From Paraburkholderia dilworthii (GTDB lineage Bacteria > Pseudomonadota > Gammaproteobacteria > Burkholderiales > Burkholderiaceae), in NCBI RefSeq assembly GCF_000472525.1, contig NZ_AWZT01000003.1, positions 262,104 through 326,103 on the forward strand: 64,000 nt of DNA, given 5' to 3'. The position numbers were made by a program, and so were the translations under genes. Below are positions 24,409 through 34,151 of this stretch, piece after piece. The notes below the pieces were generated by a model that worked only from the letters and a program-made list of their open reading frames with translations, had not been told where the DNA came from and searched no databases. The first letter of the stretch is position 1, and each line of letters starts with the position of its first letter.

Positions 24409-26316
24409 ATGCTAAGCAGGTGGTCGATTCGCACATCGCTCACGCTAGTGGGGATCATTCTCGTCGCGCTGACCTTGGTGGTCGGCGTGCTTGGGCTGAC
24501 TGCGCTAGGCAGCGCCAGCCGGTCGCTCGACCGTATCGCGCGCGGCGATCTGGTTGCAATTCACGCGCTCGACGACGCTTCGGCATATCTGCTGCGCTCG
24601 CGTGTGTCGCTGGATCGCTTCACCGCGCTGACGGCGGCGGGCGACACTGAAACGGCGAAGAAGGTTCTGGACCGCGCAGTGGAACTCTACGGCTTCAGCA
24701 ACAGAAACTGGCAGACCTACGTCGACGCGCCGAAGGCCGGCCTCGAACAGGCGCAAATGGACGAACTTCTGGCGCGCCGCACAGCGCTCGTGCGCGACGG
24801 CATGGAGCCGGAGTTCGCCGCGTTGCGCGCGAACGATATGGCCGCGTACCACGCGATCGCCGATACGAAGATCAGCCCGATGTTCGTCTCGTACGACAAC
24901 GCGGCATCGGCGGTAGTCAAGAGCCTGCAGCAACAGGCGGTGGATCAGCAGGCGGACGCACAGTCGAACATCTCATTGATGACGACGCTGATCGTCGCGT
25001 TCGCCGCGCTCGCGCTGCTGCTCGTGGTCGGCCTGCGCTTCGCACTGCGCGGCCTGATCGTGCAGCCGCTTCACGACGCAACCGAATGCTTCGAACGGAT
25101 CGCCGCGGGCGATCTGTCGGAAACGATCGAAGTGAGAAGCCGCAACGAAATCGGCCGCCTCTTTGCGGGCATCAAACGGATGCAGGAAAGCATGGCGTCG
25201 ATGGTGACCGCGGTTCGCAGCAGCACCGAGTCGATCGACACGGGCGCGCGCGAAATCGCAATGGGCAACACCGATCTCTCGCAGCGCACGGAGCAGCAAG
25301 CCGCGTCGTTGCAGGAAACCGCATCGAGCATGGAGCAACTGACGGGCACCGTGCGGCAGAACGCCGAAAACGCGCGCCAGGCGAGCCAGCTCGCTGTGAA
25401 CGCATCGGACATCGCGACGCGCGGCGGGGATGTCGTGAGCCAGGTCGTCACGACGATGCAGGATATCGCGAGCAGTTCGAGCAAGGTCGTCGACATCATC
25501 GGCGTGATCGAAGGCATTGCGTTCCAGACCAACATTCTGGCGCTGAATGCCGCAGTCGAAGCGGCGCGTGCCGGCGAACAGGGCCGCGGCTTCGCGGTCG
25601 TGGCCGGCGAAGTGCGCAGCCTCGCCCAACGCAGCGCGAGCGCGGCGAAGGAAATCAAGGAACTGATCGGCGACTCGACCGACAAGGTGCAAAGCGGTTC
25701 GACGCTCGTCGGACGCGCGGGCACGACGATGGACGAGATCGTGCAGGCCGTGCGCCGCGTGACCGACATCATGGGTGAGATCAGCGCGGCGTCCGAGGAA
25801 CAATCGGGCGGCATCGAGCAGGTGAATCGCGCGGTCGTGCAGATGGACGAAGTCACGCAGCAGAATGCGGCGCTCGTCGAAGAGGCGGCGGCAGCGGCAG
25901 CGTCGCTCGAAGATCAGACGCGCCAGTTGCAGGCCGTGCTGAGCGGCTGGAAGGTCGCCAGCAGCCCGGCTCGCAGTTTCGCCGCGCCGGCCCCGCCGCA
26001 AGTGAAGGCGCGGGCAGCCGTGAGCAAGAGCAAGGCTGTGGCGAAGAGCGCGCCGCGACCGGCGCATGGCGGGGCAGCGCAGCCGACGACAGCAAGTGCA
26101 GCAACGGCGAATGCAGCGACGGCGAGTGCACCAACGGCGAATGCACCAACGGCAACCAGCGCCGCGCCGGCTTCCGGCAAGCAGCAAGCGGGCGCCGCGC
26201 GCGTCGAACCGGCGCTCAAGCCGAAGACGCCCCGCGCCGCATCCGAATCGACCGCACGACCGGCCGCCGCAAGCGTCGCCTCGGCGGGCTCGGACGCGGA
26301 TTGGGAAACGTTTTAG
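24409..26316 (+). CDS. Methyl-accepting chemotaxis protein
   Basis: 635 residues, Tar/Tsr-like. TM1 about 11-33, periplasmic four-helix ligand domain about 34-188, TM2 about 190-212, HAMP about 213-265, then the signalling hairpin with tip around [39 protein letters not shown]. Methylation helices flank it. After a roughly 100-residue Ala/Thr/Pro-rich linker the protein ends in DWETF, almost the NWETF pentapeptide that binds CheR in enteric high-abundance receptors. It lies between cheW and cheR, so it is the receptor linked to this che cluster. Ligand unknown. Confidence 0.96.
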   Translation: MLSRWSIRTSLTLVGIILVALTLVVGVLGLTALGSASRSLDRIARGDLVAIHALDDASAYLLRSRVSLDRFTALTAAGDTETAKKVLDRAVELYGFSNRNWQTYVDAPKAGLEQAQMDELLARRTALVRDGMEPEFAALRANDMAAYHAIADTKISPMFVSYDNAASAVVKSLQQQAVDQQADAQSNISLMTTLIVAFAALALLLVVGLRFALRGLIVQPLHDATECFERIAAGDLSETIEVRSRNEIGRLFAGIKRMQESMASMVTAVRSSTESIDTGAREIAMGNTDLSQRTEQQAASLQETASSMEQLTGTVRQNAENARQASQLAVNASDIATRGGDVVSQVVTTMQDIASSSSKVVDIIGVIEGIAFQTNILALNAAVEAARAGEQGRGFAVVAGEVRSLAQRSASAAKEIKELIGDSTDKVQSGSTLVGRAGTTMDEIVQAVRRVTDIMGEISAASEEQSGGIEQVNRAVVQMDEVTQQNAALVEEAAAAAASLEDQTRQLQAVLSGWKVASSPARSFAAPAPPQVKARAAVSKSKAVAKSAPRPAHGGAAQPTTASAATANAATASAPTANAPTATSAAPASGKQQAGAARVEPALKPKTPRAASESTARPAAASVASAGSDADWETF

Positions 26317-26517
26317 GACATGACGAACAAACATGCAGTCATTCGGTATATCGCACCATGCGGCGCGAATCATCGAAGCACGTTCAAACGGCGTGTCGCG
26401 GGCCGGCTGCATGGTGATGGAACTTGCGGGCGGGCGCGACCCCGCGAAAACAATCCCTTGCTCGCCGGCACTTCCGTCGGGCAAGCGTGATGGCTCGTAT
26501 CGCAGGCAGGAACTTTC

Positions 26518-27468
26518 ATGATGGCAACGCGCGCACAGCAACGCACCGACCGGGCAGAACCGGTCAGATCCGGCGAACAGGGACGTGATTTCGAATTCAC
26601 GTCCGCGGATTTCACACGCATTCGCGAACTGATTCACCGCGGCGCCGGTATCTCGCTGTCGGATCACAAGCGCGACATGGCGTATAGCCGTCTCGCGCGA
26701 AGGCTGCGCGCCAGAAGTCTCGACTCGTTCAAGCAGTACCTCGATCTGCTCGAAGCGGAAAACGACCCGGCCGAGTGGGAAGCATTCACAAATGCGCTTA
26801 CCACGAACCTGACTGCGTTCTTTCGCGAAGCGCATCACTTTCCGATCCTCGCGGATTTCGTGACGCGCCGCGCGCAACCGGTTTCCGTATGGTGCTCGGC
26901 AGCTTCGACCGGAGAAGAGCCGTATTCGATCGCGATGACGCTCATCGAAGCGCTGGGCGAAACCGGCGCACGCCAGGCCACGGTGCTCGCCACCGATATC
27001 GACACGCAAGTGCTCGCGAAAGCCGAAGCCGGCATGTACCAGTTCGACCAGGTGAAGCACCTGTCGCCCGAGCGGCTCAAGCGTTTTTTCCTGAAGGGCA
27101 CCGGCGCACATGCGGGCATGGTCAAGGTACGTCCGCAAGTGCGTGCGATGGTGCGCTTCGAGCAGTTGAACCTCACCGACCGCGATTATCAGTTGCGCAC
27201 GCAGTTCGACGCGATCTTCTGCCGCAACGTGATGATCTATTTCGACAAGCCCACGCAAGCGCAAGTACTCGGGCGCTTCGAACCGTTGATGAAGTCGGGT
27301 GGTCTGTTGTTCGCCGGCCACTCCGAAAACTTCACCTACGTCACGCAGGCTTTCAAGCTGCGCGGCCAGACGGTCTATGAACTGACGCGCGATGTTGCCG
27401 GCGCGCGCGCGCCGACGCGCACGGCAGCGACAGCGAGCAGCACGTCGACTAGCGGGGTGACGATATGA
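26518..27468 (+). CDS. cheR: Chemotaxis methyltransferase CheR
   Basis: 316 residues. N-terminal helical domain with [22 protein letters not shown]; the SAM-binding part carries [16 protein letters not shown] and ATDIDTQVL; the later [14 protein letters not shown] block is the CheR signature. It methylates receptor glutamates. AGGAA lies upstream of the tandem start codons ATGATG at 26518; either may be used. The stop overlaps the cheD start by four bases (ATGA). The C-terminal 25 residues are Ala/Thr/Ser-rich. Confidence 0.96.
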   Translation: MMATRAQQRTDRAEPVRSGEQGRDFEFTSADFTRIRELIHRGAGISLSDHKRDMAYSRLARRLRARSLDSFKQYLDLLEAENDPAEWEAFTNALTTNLTAFFREAHHFPILADFVTRRAQPVSVWCSAASTGEEPYSIAMTLIEALGETGARQATVLATDIDTQVLAKAEAGMYQFDQVKHLSPERLKRFFLKGTGAHAGMVKVRPQVRAMVRFEQLNLTDRDYQLRTQFDAIFCRNVMIYFDKPTQAQVLGRFEPLMKSGGLLFAGHSENFTYVTQAFKLRGQTVYELTRDVAGARAPTRTAATASSTSTSGVTI

Positions 27469-28310
27469 GCAGCGCCTTGCCGATCGCAACCAATCTCTAC
27501 TACGACAACCACTTCCAACGCCCCGGCGTGAAGCTGTTGCCCAACGAGTTCTACACCACGCACGACGACATGGTGCTCGTCACCGTGCTGGGTTCGTGCG
27601 TCGCGGCCTGCATTCAGGACCGCACGGCCGGCATCGGCGGCATGAATCACTTCATGTTGCCCGACGACGGCGCGGAAGTCGGGCAGCCCGCATCCGATTC
27701 GATGCGCTACGGCGCCTACGCAATGGAAGTGCTGATCAACGAACTGATTAAGGCCGGCGGCCGGCGCGAGCGTTTCGAAGCGAAGGTGTTCGGCGGCGGC
27801 GCGGTGCTCGCTGGCATGACGACCATCAACATCGGCGATCGCAACTCGGAATTCGTGCGCCGCTATCTTGCGCTCGAAAAGATTCGCATCGTCGCAGAGG
27901 ATTTGCAGGGCTCGCATCCGCGGAAGGTGGCGTTCATGCCGCGTACGGGCCAGGTGATGGTGAAGAAGCTGCGTCTGCAGCAGGACCCGGGCGTAGCCGA
28001 GCGCGAACAGGCGCTCGTGCGGCAAAGCGCCGAAGCGCGCGCCGAGCGGCTTGCCGCCGCGAGAAAGCGCGTCGAACTGTTTGCGACACCGGCGGCTGCA
28101 CGGCCTAAGGTCGAGCTGTTCGGCTCTTCCGCTGCCGCGAAGCCGAAGGTCGAATTGTTCGGCTCCGGGAGCAACGCCGCCGCCAACCCCGCAGCGAACC
28201 CCGCAGCAGGCAGCGCGAACGCGGGTGCAGCGAGGCCGCGCATCGAACTGTTCGGCTCAGCCCCGCGCCCAATCAATTCAAACAACGCCAGAACCGCAGA
28301 GGAGGCGTGA
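27465..28310 (+). CDS. cheD: Receptor deamidase CheD with repeated VELFG tail
   Basis: 281 residues; CheD proteins are usually 160-230. The catalytic domain (1-170) has [14 protein letters not shown] with Cys45 and [10 protein letters not shown] with His62, the expected deamidase pair. The extra C-terminal part (about 175-281) is low-complexity and contains four related units: KRVELFAT (201-208), PKVELFGS (214-221), PKVELFGS (227-234) and PRIELFGS (258-265), separated by Ala/Asn/Pro spacers. CheD deamidates receptor glutamines and in some bacteria interacts with a CheC-type phosphatase; none is encoded here, where CheZ is. Overlaps cheR (ATGA) and cheB. Confidence 0.95.
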   Translation: MSSALPIATNLYYDNHFQRPGVKLLPNEFYTTHDDMVLVTVLGSCVAACIQDRTAGIGGMNHFMLPDDGAEVGQPASDSMRYGAYAMEVLINELIKAGGRRERFEAKVFGGGAVLAGMTTINIGDRNSEFVRRYLALEKIRIVAEDLQGSHPRKVAFMPRTGQVMVKKLRLQQDPGVAEREQALVRQSAEARAERLAAARKRVELFATPAAARPKVELFGSSAAAKPKVELFGSGSNAAANPAANPAAGSANAGAARPRIELFGSAPRPINSNNARTAEEA

Positions 28311-28315
28311 GCGCT

Positions 28316-29404
28316 GTGCAAAAGATCAAAGTACTTTGTGTCGACGATTCGGCGCTGATCCGCAGCCTGATGACGGAAATCATCAATGGCCAGCCGGACA
28401 TGACCGTCGTCGCAACCGCCCCCGATCCGCTGGTCGCGCGCGATCTCATCAAGCAGCACAACCCTGACGTGTTGACGCTCGACGTCGAAATGCCGCGCAT
28501 GGACGGCCTCGACTTCCTCGAGAAGCTGATGCGCTTGCGGCCGATGCCGGTCGTGATGGTGTCGTCGCTGACCGAGCGCGGCAATGAAATCACGCTGCGT
28601 GCGCTGGAACTCGGCGCGGTCGATTTCGTGACGAAGCCGAAGGTCGGCATTCGCGACGGCATGCTCGACTACTCGGAAAAACTCGCCGACAAAATTCGCG
28701 CCGCGGCGCGCGCGCGTGTGCGCCAGGCCGCGCCCGTTCATCATGCGGCCGCTGCCGCCGGACACGCGCCGGCCGCCGCTGCGCCGCTCTTCAACAATCC
28801 GCTGCTGAGTACCGAGAAGCTGATCATCGTCGGCGCATCGACGGGCGGCACCGAAGCCATCCGCGAAGTGCTCGTGCCGCTGCCGCCGGATGCGCCCGCC
28901 GTGCTGATCGCGCAGCATATGCCGCCGGGTTTCACAAAATCTTTTGCGCAACGCCTCAATGGTTTGTGCCGGATTACCGTTAAAGAGGCAGAGCACGGCG
29001 AACGTGTACTGCCGGGACATGCGTATATCGCCCCCGGCCACGCTCACCTGCTGCTTGCCCGCAGCGGCGCGAACTACATCGCGCATCTGTCGGACGATCC
29101 GCCGGTGAACCGGCATCGTCCTTCGGTGGACGTGTTGTTCCGCTCTGCCGCGCAGCACGCGGGCAAGAATGCGGTCGGAGTGATCCTGACCGGGATGGGG
29201 CGCGATGGCGCCGCAGGTCTGCTAGATATGAAAAAGGCAGGGGCTTACACCCTTGCGCAGGACGAGGCGAGCTGCATCGTGTTCGGCATGCCGCGCGAGG
29301 CGATTGCGCTCGGCGCGGCCGACGAAATCGCGTCGTTGCCGGATATGAGCCGGCGCGTGATGGCGCGACTTGCGTCGATGGGCGATCGCGTTCAGCGGGT
29401 ATGA
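28316..29404 (+). CDS. cheB: Chemotaxis methylesterase CheB
   Basis: 362 residues. N-terminal receiver: CVDDSALIR (Asp10, Asp11), phospho-acceptor Asp56 in [13 protein letters not shown]-terminal esterase with the triad blocks [10 protein letters not shown] (Ser), [15 protein letters not shown] (His) and GMGRDGA (Asp). It removes receptor methyl groups when phosphorylated by CheA. I use the GTG at 28316 because AGGAGG lies 10 bases before it; a GTG at 28307 overlapping the cheD stop would sit one base from that site but cannot be excluded. Confidence 0.95.
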   Translation: MQKIKVLCVDDSALIRSLMTEIINGQPDMTVVATAPDPLVARDLIKQHNPDVLTLDVEMPRMDGLDFLEKLMRLRPMPVVMVSSLTERGNEITLRALELGAVDFVTKPKVGIRDGMLDYSEKLADKIRAAARARVRQAAPVHHAAAAAGHAPAAAAPLFNNPLLSTEKLIIVGASTGGTEAIREVLVPLPPDAPAVLIAQHMPPGFTKSFAQRLNGLCRITVKEAEHGERVLPGHAYIAPGHAHLLLARSGANYIAHLSDDPPVNRHRPSVDVLFRSAAQHAGKNAVGVILTGMGRDGAAGLLDMKKAGAYTLAQDEASCIVFGMPREAIALGAADEIASLPDMSRRVMARLASMGDRVQRV

Positions 29405-29463
29405 TGCGCCGTTCGAATTGAGGCGGTCACACGCCGCACCGTGAATCAAGTAAAGGGAATCAA

Positions 29464-29859
29464 ATGGATAAGGCAATGAAGTTTCTGGTTGTTGACGACT
29501 TTCCGACGATGCGCCGGATCGTTCGCAACCTCCTCAAAGAGCTGGGCTACGGCAACGTCGACGAAGCCGAAGACGGCCAGGCCGGTCTCGCGCGTTTGCG
29601 CGGCGGCACGTACGACTTCGTGATCTCCGACTGGAACATGCCGAACCTCGACGGTCTCGCGATGCTCAAGGAAATCCGCGCCGACGCCAACCTGAAGCAC
29701 TTGCCTGTGCTGATGGTGACGGCCGAGTCGAAGAAGGAAAACATTATCGCTGCGGCTCAGGCGGGCGCGAGCGGGTATGTCGTGAAGCCGTTCACGGCTG
29801 CAACGCTGGACGAGAAGCTCAACAAGATTCTCGAAAAGATGGCCAAGACCGGGAGCTGA
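29464..29859 (+). CDS. cheY: Chemotaxis response regulator CheY
   Basis: 131 residues, receiver domain. [20 protein letters not shown] at the start, phospho-acceptor Asp56 in [12 protein letters not shown], Thr in [11 protein letters not shown] and Lys109 in VVKPFTA. The sequence around DWNMPN and AESKKENI is that of the motor-binding CheY of enteric type. Phospho-CheY binds FliM and changes rotation. The gene is next to its phosphatase cheZ, one base apart. Confidence 0.97.
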   Translation: MDKAMKFLVVDDFPTMRRIVRNLLKELGYGNVDEAEDGQAGLARLRGGTYDFVISDWNMPNLDGLAMLKEIRADANLKHLPVLMVTAESKKENIIAAAQAGASGYVVKPFTAATLDEKLNKILEKMAKTGS

Positions 29860-29860
29860 T

Positions 29861-30571
29861 GTGAATCTGCCGACCAATGCACCAGGCGCCGAAGCGGTCA
29901 ACGAGAGCGGCGACTTCGCGTCAGACCGCATTCTCGCTCGCATTGGACAACTGACACGCACGCTGCGTGATTCGATGCGTGAGCTCGGGCTCGACAAGCA
30001 CGTCGAGCGCGCGGCCGAAGCCGTACCCGATGCACGCGACCGTCTGAAGTACATCGCGAACATGACCGAGCAGGCCGCCGAGCGCGTGCTGTCTTCGATC
30101 GATGTCGCGAAGCCGATTCAGGAGCAGTTGCAAAAAGACGCCGGCGAACTCGACGCGCGTTGGGAGCAATGGTATGCGGCGCCGATCGAACGCGCAGAAG
30201 TGCGCGCGCTGATGAACGATACGCGCGAGTTCCTGCGCGGCGTGCCCGCAGCGACCACCGCGACCAATTCGCAGCTCATGGAAATCATGCTCGCGCAGGA
30301 CTTCCAGGATCTGACCGGCCAGGTGATCAAGAAGATCACCGACGTCGTGTATCTGATCGAGCAGCAGTTGCTCGGCGTGCTCGTCGAAAACATCGCGCTC
30401 GAGCGGCGCGAGCAGTTCGCGGCGCACGCGGCGGCGCTGGTCGCCGAAGTGTCGCCGACCGGGAGCCCGGAGCATCTGCTGAACGGTCCGCAGATCAATC
30501 CGGAAGGCAAGGCGGATGTCGTCCAGGACCAGTCGCAAGTCGACGATCTGCTCGCGAGCCTCGGTTTCTGA
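29861..30571 (+). CDS. cheZ: CheY phosphatase CheZ
   Basis: 236 residues, mostly helical. The catalytic segment QDFQDLTGQVIKKI holds the acidic residue and glutamine that act on phospho-CheY; the C-terminal peptide QSQVDDLLASLGF is the CheY-binding tail after a flexible linker. Start GTG at 29861, one base after the cheY stop, so translation is probably coupled. It is the last gene of the chemotaxis series. Confidence 0.96.
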   Translation: MNLPTNAPGAEAVNESGDFASDRILARIGQLTRTLRDSMRELGLDKHVERAAEAVPDARDRLKYIANMTEQAAERVLSSIDVAKPIQEQLQKDAGELDARWEQWYAAPIERAEVRALMNDTREFLRGVPAATTATNSQLMEIMLAQDFQDLTGQVIKKITDVVYLIEQQLLGVLVENIALERREQFAAHAAALVAEVSPTGSPEHLLNGPQINPEGKADVVQDQSQVDDLLASLGF

Positions 30572-30834
30572 GCGGTCCGCGCACTTTCGGCGCAAGGCCA
30601 ACCACTATGAATAGCAAGCCGCGCGCCCGCGCGCGGGTGCTGTTTATCGACACAAACCGCAGGCATACTACGAGGTCAAGCTGCGGCGCGGCCTGAAGGT
30701 GAACGCTATCACCAGCGGCCTGCACGAGGAGGCGCTCCTCGAAAATGCGGCCCCGTCCGTGCCCTATGATTTGCCTATATGCAGCCGGCCCGCGTGCAGC
30801 GCGCGCCGGCCAGCAGCCAGGGAGGAGTCTCGTT
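30572..30834. other. 263-base stretch between cheZ and the DUF2844 gene
   Basis: No convincing gene. A short frame from ATG 30607 gives MNSKPRARARVLFIDTN and ends at 30696 (about 29 residues). Another frame crossing 30645-30780 reads YRHKPQAYYEVKLRRG and LKVNAITSGLHEEALL with no good start. Together they might be a small frameshifted gene, but I cannot show this. Confidence 0.35.
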
Positions 30835-31371
30835 ATGTGGAGTTGTGTACGTCGCGCCGGTTTCATTACGGCGCTTGTATTGCCTTGTTCGTTGCCGGCC
30901 GTGCAGTCCGCTCATGCGGCGCTCGGCGGCGCCCCCATGACACCCCCGACGGACGCGTCGGTTTCGTCCCGCACCCTCAAGGCCGCCGGCACCGCGGCGA
31001 GCGCCGTGATGCGCTCGGCCTCGGGCGCGGCTTCTTCCGCTTCGGCTTCAGCGTCGTACACCGTACGTGAGACCACGCTCGGCAATGGTACGGTGGTGCG
31101 CGAATATCTCGCCGCCGACGGCACTGTCTTTGGCGTCGCGTGGCGCGGTCCGCAAATGCCGGATCTGAATGAAATGCTCGGCAGTTACTTTCCTCAGTAC
31201 GTCGCGGGCGTGAAGGCGGCGCGCGCGGCGCGCGGCGGCGCGCGTGGGCCAGTCGCGGTTGATCAGAGCAGCCTCGTCGTGCAGTCGGGTGGCCACATGG
31301 GCTCTTTCACCGGCCGTGCGTGGCTTCCGCCCGCACTACCCGCCGGCGTCAGCGGCTCCGACATCAAGTAA
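30835..31371 (+). CDS. DUF2844 family exported protein
   Basis: 178 residues. Signal peptide at the N-terminus (VRRAGFITALVLPCSLP), likely cut after SAHA. The core reads YTVRETTLGNGTVVREYLA, DGTVFGVAWRGPQMPDL and ending FTGRAWLPPALP, which I recognise as the DUF2844 pattern. Its function is unknown. GGAGGAG precedes the ATG with 7 bases between. It is followed 15 bases later by the DUF3443 lipoprotein gene; the two families commonly occur as a pair in Burkholderiales, which suggests they work together in the envelope. Confidence 0.85.
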   Translation: MWSCVRRAGFITALVLPCSLPAVQSAHAALGGAPMTPPTDASVSSRTLKAAGTAASAVMRSASGAASSASASASYTVRETTLGNGTVVREYLAADGTVFGVAWRGPQMPDLNEMLGSYFPQYVAGVKAARAARGGARGPVAVDQSSLVVQSGGHMGSFTGRAWLPPALPAGVSGSDIK

Positions 31372-31386
31372 CGGCGAGGACGAACG

Positions 31387-32727
31387 ATGCGAACCATGCA
31401 TATTGCGATGAAACTCAAGGACTGGATGCGAGTTGCGGCAACCGTCGTGCTCGTGTCGGCGCTCGCCGCATGCGGCGGTGGCGGCGACAGCGGCGGTTCC
31501 AGCTCCAGCAGCGGCTCGACAGGCGGCTCCACCGGAGGCAACACGGGCGGCAATTCTTCGAGCGGCTTGTTGCCGGCCAACCCGACCCAGCAGCCCATTG
31601 CGGCGACGGCCGCGAACACGGTGCCGATCACCGTCGCCCACGGCGTCAGCGGCGTCATCAACATTCCGACGATCAGCGTGACGATCTGTGTGCCCAACAC
31701 GACGACCTGCCAGACGATCGACAACGTTCAGGTGGACACCGGCTCGTTCGGGCTGCGCATCGCCAGTTCGGCGCTCAATTCGACGATGCAGACCGGGTTG
31801 CCGACCGGTACGTCAACGAGTGGCAACCAGCTCGCCGAATGCGCGACTTTCGCCGACGGCTACACGTGGGGCACCGTGCGCACTGCAACCGTGACCATCG
31901 GGGGCGAAACGACGACATCGGCTGTGCCGTTGCAGATCATCGGCGACAAGGCGGCGAATACGACGCCGTCAACCGGTTGCGGCAGCGGCTCGGCGGAGAA
32001 TACGGCGAGCGATCTGGGCGCGAACGGCATCATCGGCATCGGAACCGCGCTCTATGATTGCGGCACGACCTGCGCGAATGCGTCGACTGCGGCGACCTAC
32101 AGCAATTACTTCTCATGCCCGGGCGGGACGTCCTGCACGCGTACCGCGGTTCCGCTTGTGAGCCAGGTGGCGAATCCGGTTGCGAAGTTCCCCGTCGATA
32201 ACAACGGCGTGATCGTGCAAATGCCGCCCATATCGAATAGCGGCGCAGCGTCGGCCACCGGCACGCTGGTGTTCGGCATAGGTACGCAGTCGAACAATGC
32301 GCTCGGCTCCCTACAAACCTTTACGACCGATAACTACGGCGACCTGACCAGCAGCGTGTTCAACGGCAGCACGGTTACGGCGTTCCTGGACTCGGGCTCG
32401 AACGGCTATTTCTTCAGCGATAGCTCGCTCGCGCTGTGCGGCAGCAACTTCTCGGGTTTCTATTGCCCGTCAACCATGCAGACCCGCTCCATTACGCTGG
32501 CCGGTCTGAACAGCGCGAAGGCATCGGCCAGTATCGGCATCATGAGTGCGTCGGCGCTGTTCGGTAACGGCACTAACTATGCGTTCAACGATCTGGCGGG
32601 CCAAATCGGCGGGCTCGATGCATTCGACCTCGGTTTGCCGTTCTTCTACGGACGCCACGTTTATCACGGCTTCGACTTGCGGCAGAACGGCGGCACCCAG
32701 GCGCCTTTTGTGGCTTACGCAAGCTAA
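31387..32727 (+). CDS. DUF3443 family lipoprotein with pepsin-like motifs
   Basis: 446 residues. Lipobox LAAC at 26-29 (Cys29), then a Gly/Ser-rich linker to about 62. The folded part shows two Asp-centred motifs, VDTGSFGLRI (Asp117) and AFLDSGSNGYF (Asp335), about 218 residues apart. Between and after them are GANGIIGIG (211-219), GTLVFGIGT (292-300) and a C-terminal DLGLPFFYGRHVYHGFD. This order matches that of two-lobed pepsin-type aspartic proteases (DTGS, DGILGLG, then DTGT, then LGDxFLRxxYxxFD). I recognise the DUF3443 family; the protease reading is inference. Paired with DUF2844 gene and closed by a strong terminator. Confidence 0.87.
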   Translation: MRTMHIAMKLKDWMRVAATVVLVSALAACGGGGDSGGSSSSSGSTGGSTGGNTGGNSSSGLLPANPTQQPIAATAANTVPITVAHGVSGVINIPTISVTICVPNTTTCQTIDNVQVDTGSFGLRIASSALNSTMQTGLPTGTSTSGNQLAECATFADGYTWGTVRTATVTIGGETTTSAVPLQIIGDKAANTTPSTGCGSGSAENTASDLGANGIIGIGTALYDCGTTCANASTAATYSNYFSCPGGTSCTRTAVPLVSQVANPVAKFPVDNNGVIVQMPPISNSGAASATGTLVFGIGTQSNNALGSLQTFTTDNYGDLTSSVFNGSTVTAFLDSGSNGYFFSDSSLALCGSNFSGFYCPSTMQTRSITLAGLNSAKASASIGIMSASALFGNGTNYAFNDLAGQIGGLDAFDLGLPFFYGRHVYHGFDLRQNGGTQAPFVAYAS

Positions 32728-32759
32728 TCTGCGGCAACGCAAAGCCTGACGGCAATCCA

Positions 32760-32795
32760 CGACGCCCGCGCGAAGCAGCGCGGGCGTCGCTTTTT
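32760..32795 (+). terminator. Terminator after DUF3443 gene
   Basis: CGACGCCCGCGC-GAAGCA-GCGCGGGCGTCG, then C and five T. A 12-pair GC-rich stem 32 bases after the stop codon; separates the DUF pair from the flhBA promoter. Confidence 0.93.
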
Positions 32796-32858
32796 GCGGC
32801 GGCGCGAGGGCCTGCGCGGCGCGCGGCCCATCCCTCGAAAAGCCCCCGTTTCCCCGTC

Positions 32859-32897
32859 TTTATCCGCCGATCGCTGCTTGCGCCGAGCGGGAATAAT
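32859..32897 (+). promoter_or_regulatory. Candidate FlhDC-dependent promoter of flhBA
   Basis: TTTATCCGCCGATCG (32859-32873) followed by AATAAT (32892-32897). The distance from CCGATC to AATAAT is 25 bases, identical to the elements before flhF and flgB. The hexamer is a -10-like box, 49 bases before the flhB start. Confidence 0.6.
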
Positions 32898-32945
32898 CGC
32901 TCTCACTGGAAAGAGGCGTTGTGCCTCGGCCAACCGGAGAGCTTT

Positions 32946-34151
32946 GTGGCAGAGGAAAGCGACCTCGAAAAAACCGAATCAGCCACTCCCCGGCGCTTGC
33001 AGAAAGCGCGCGAGGAGGGGCAGATCGTGCGTTCGCGGGAGCTTTCGACGTTCGCGTTGCTCGCGGCCGGTTTTTTCGGCGTGTGGGGCATGTCGGGCAG
33101 CATCGGCGAGCATTTGCAGGGCATGCTGCGTGCGGCCTTCAAATTCGATCACGCCAGCGCTTTCGAAACCCATCGCATGATGATCGGCGCGGGCGCGGCG
33201 AGCCTCGAAGGGCTGTATGCGCTGCTGCCGATTCTCGCGTTCACCGGCGCTGCGGCCCTGCTCGCGCCGATGGCGCTGGGCGGCTGGCAACTGTCGGCGA
33301 AAGGGCTCGAGCCCAAGTTCGACCGCCTCAATCCGATCGCCGGCCTCGGCAAGATTTTTTCGATCAACGGACCCATCCAGCTCGGCATGTCGCTCGTGAA
33401 GACGCTGGTGGTGGGCATCATCGGCGGTACGGCGATCTGGAATCGGCGCGAGGAAATTCTCGCGCTCGCCACGCAACCGTTGCATCTGGCGCTGGCCAAC
33501 ACCGTGCATCTGATCGCCGTGTGCTGCGGGATGACGGTGGCCGGCATGTTCGTCGTGGCCGCGATGGATGTGCCGTATCAACTGTGGCAGTTCCACAAGA
33601 AACTGCGCATGAGCAAGGAAGAAGTGAAGCGCGAGCACCGCGAAAGCGAAGGCGATCCGCACGTAAAAGGCCGGATTCGCCAGCAGCAGCGTGCAATTGC
33701 CCGCCGCCGCATGATGACGCAGGTGCCGAAGGCGGACGTGGTGGTCACGAACCCGACGCACTTCGCGGTCGCGCTGCAATACACGGACGGCGAGATGCGC
33801 GCGCCGAAGGTGGTTGCCAAGGGCGTGAACCTGGTGGCCGCGCGGATTCGCGAACTTGCCGCCGAAAATAACGTGCCGTTACTGGAAGCGCCTCCGCTTG
33901 CGCGTGCGCTCTATCACAACGTCGAACTGAACCGCGAGATTCCCGGCCAGCTGTATGGCGCGGTCGCCGAAGTGCTCGCGTGGGTGTACCAGCTGCGGCG
34001 CTTCAAAACCGATGGCGGCGACGTGCCGGTCGCACCGACCGAACTCGATGTGCCCGCGGAACTCGACAAGGGCGGTGTATCGGATGAAGACGCCGATCAG
34101 GAAGCCGCCGACACGCTTAACCCCGCTAACGATGACGGAGCCTCCGCATGA
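32946..34151 (+). CDS. flhB: Flagellar export gate protein FlhB
   Basis: 401 residues. N-terminal EESDLEKTESATPRRLQKAREEGQI pattern, four membrane helices in the first 210 residues, then the cytoplasmic domain with the autocleavage motif NPTH in VVTNPTHFAVAL. FlhB switches export specificity from rod-hook to filament substrates. The start is GTG at 32946 after GGAGAG. The acidic tail ends with ATGA shared with flhA, so the two are translated together. Confidence 0.97.
   Translation: MAEESDLEKTESATPRRLQKAREEGQIVRSRELSTFALLAAGFFGVWGMSGSIGEHLQGMLRAAFKFDHASAFETHRMMIGAGAASLEGLYALLPILAFTGAAALLAPMALGGWQLSAKGLEPKFDRLNPIAGLGKIFSINGPIQLGMSLVKTLVVGIIGGTAIWNRREEILALATQPLHLALANTVHLIAVCCGMTVAGMFVVAAMDVPYQLWQFHKKLRMSKEEVKREHRESEGDPHVKGRIRQQQRAIARRRMMTQVPKADVVVTNPTHFAVALQYTDGEMRAPKVVAKGVNLVAARIRELAAENNVPLLEAPPLARALYHNVELNREIPGQLYGAVAEVLAWVYQLRRFKTDGGDVPVAPTELDVPAELDKGGVSDEDADQEAADTLNPANDDGASA

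Noticed and set aside
24973..27489. 838-codon minus-strand open frame under the receptor and cheR
   Set aside because: Antisense to two well-identified genes; composition (Arg, His, Leu) is that of a GC-rich shadow.
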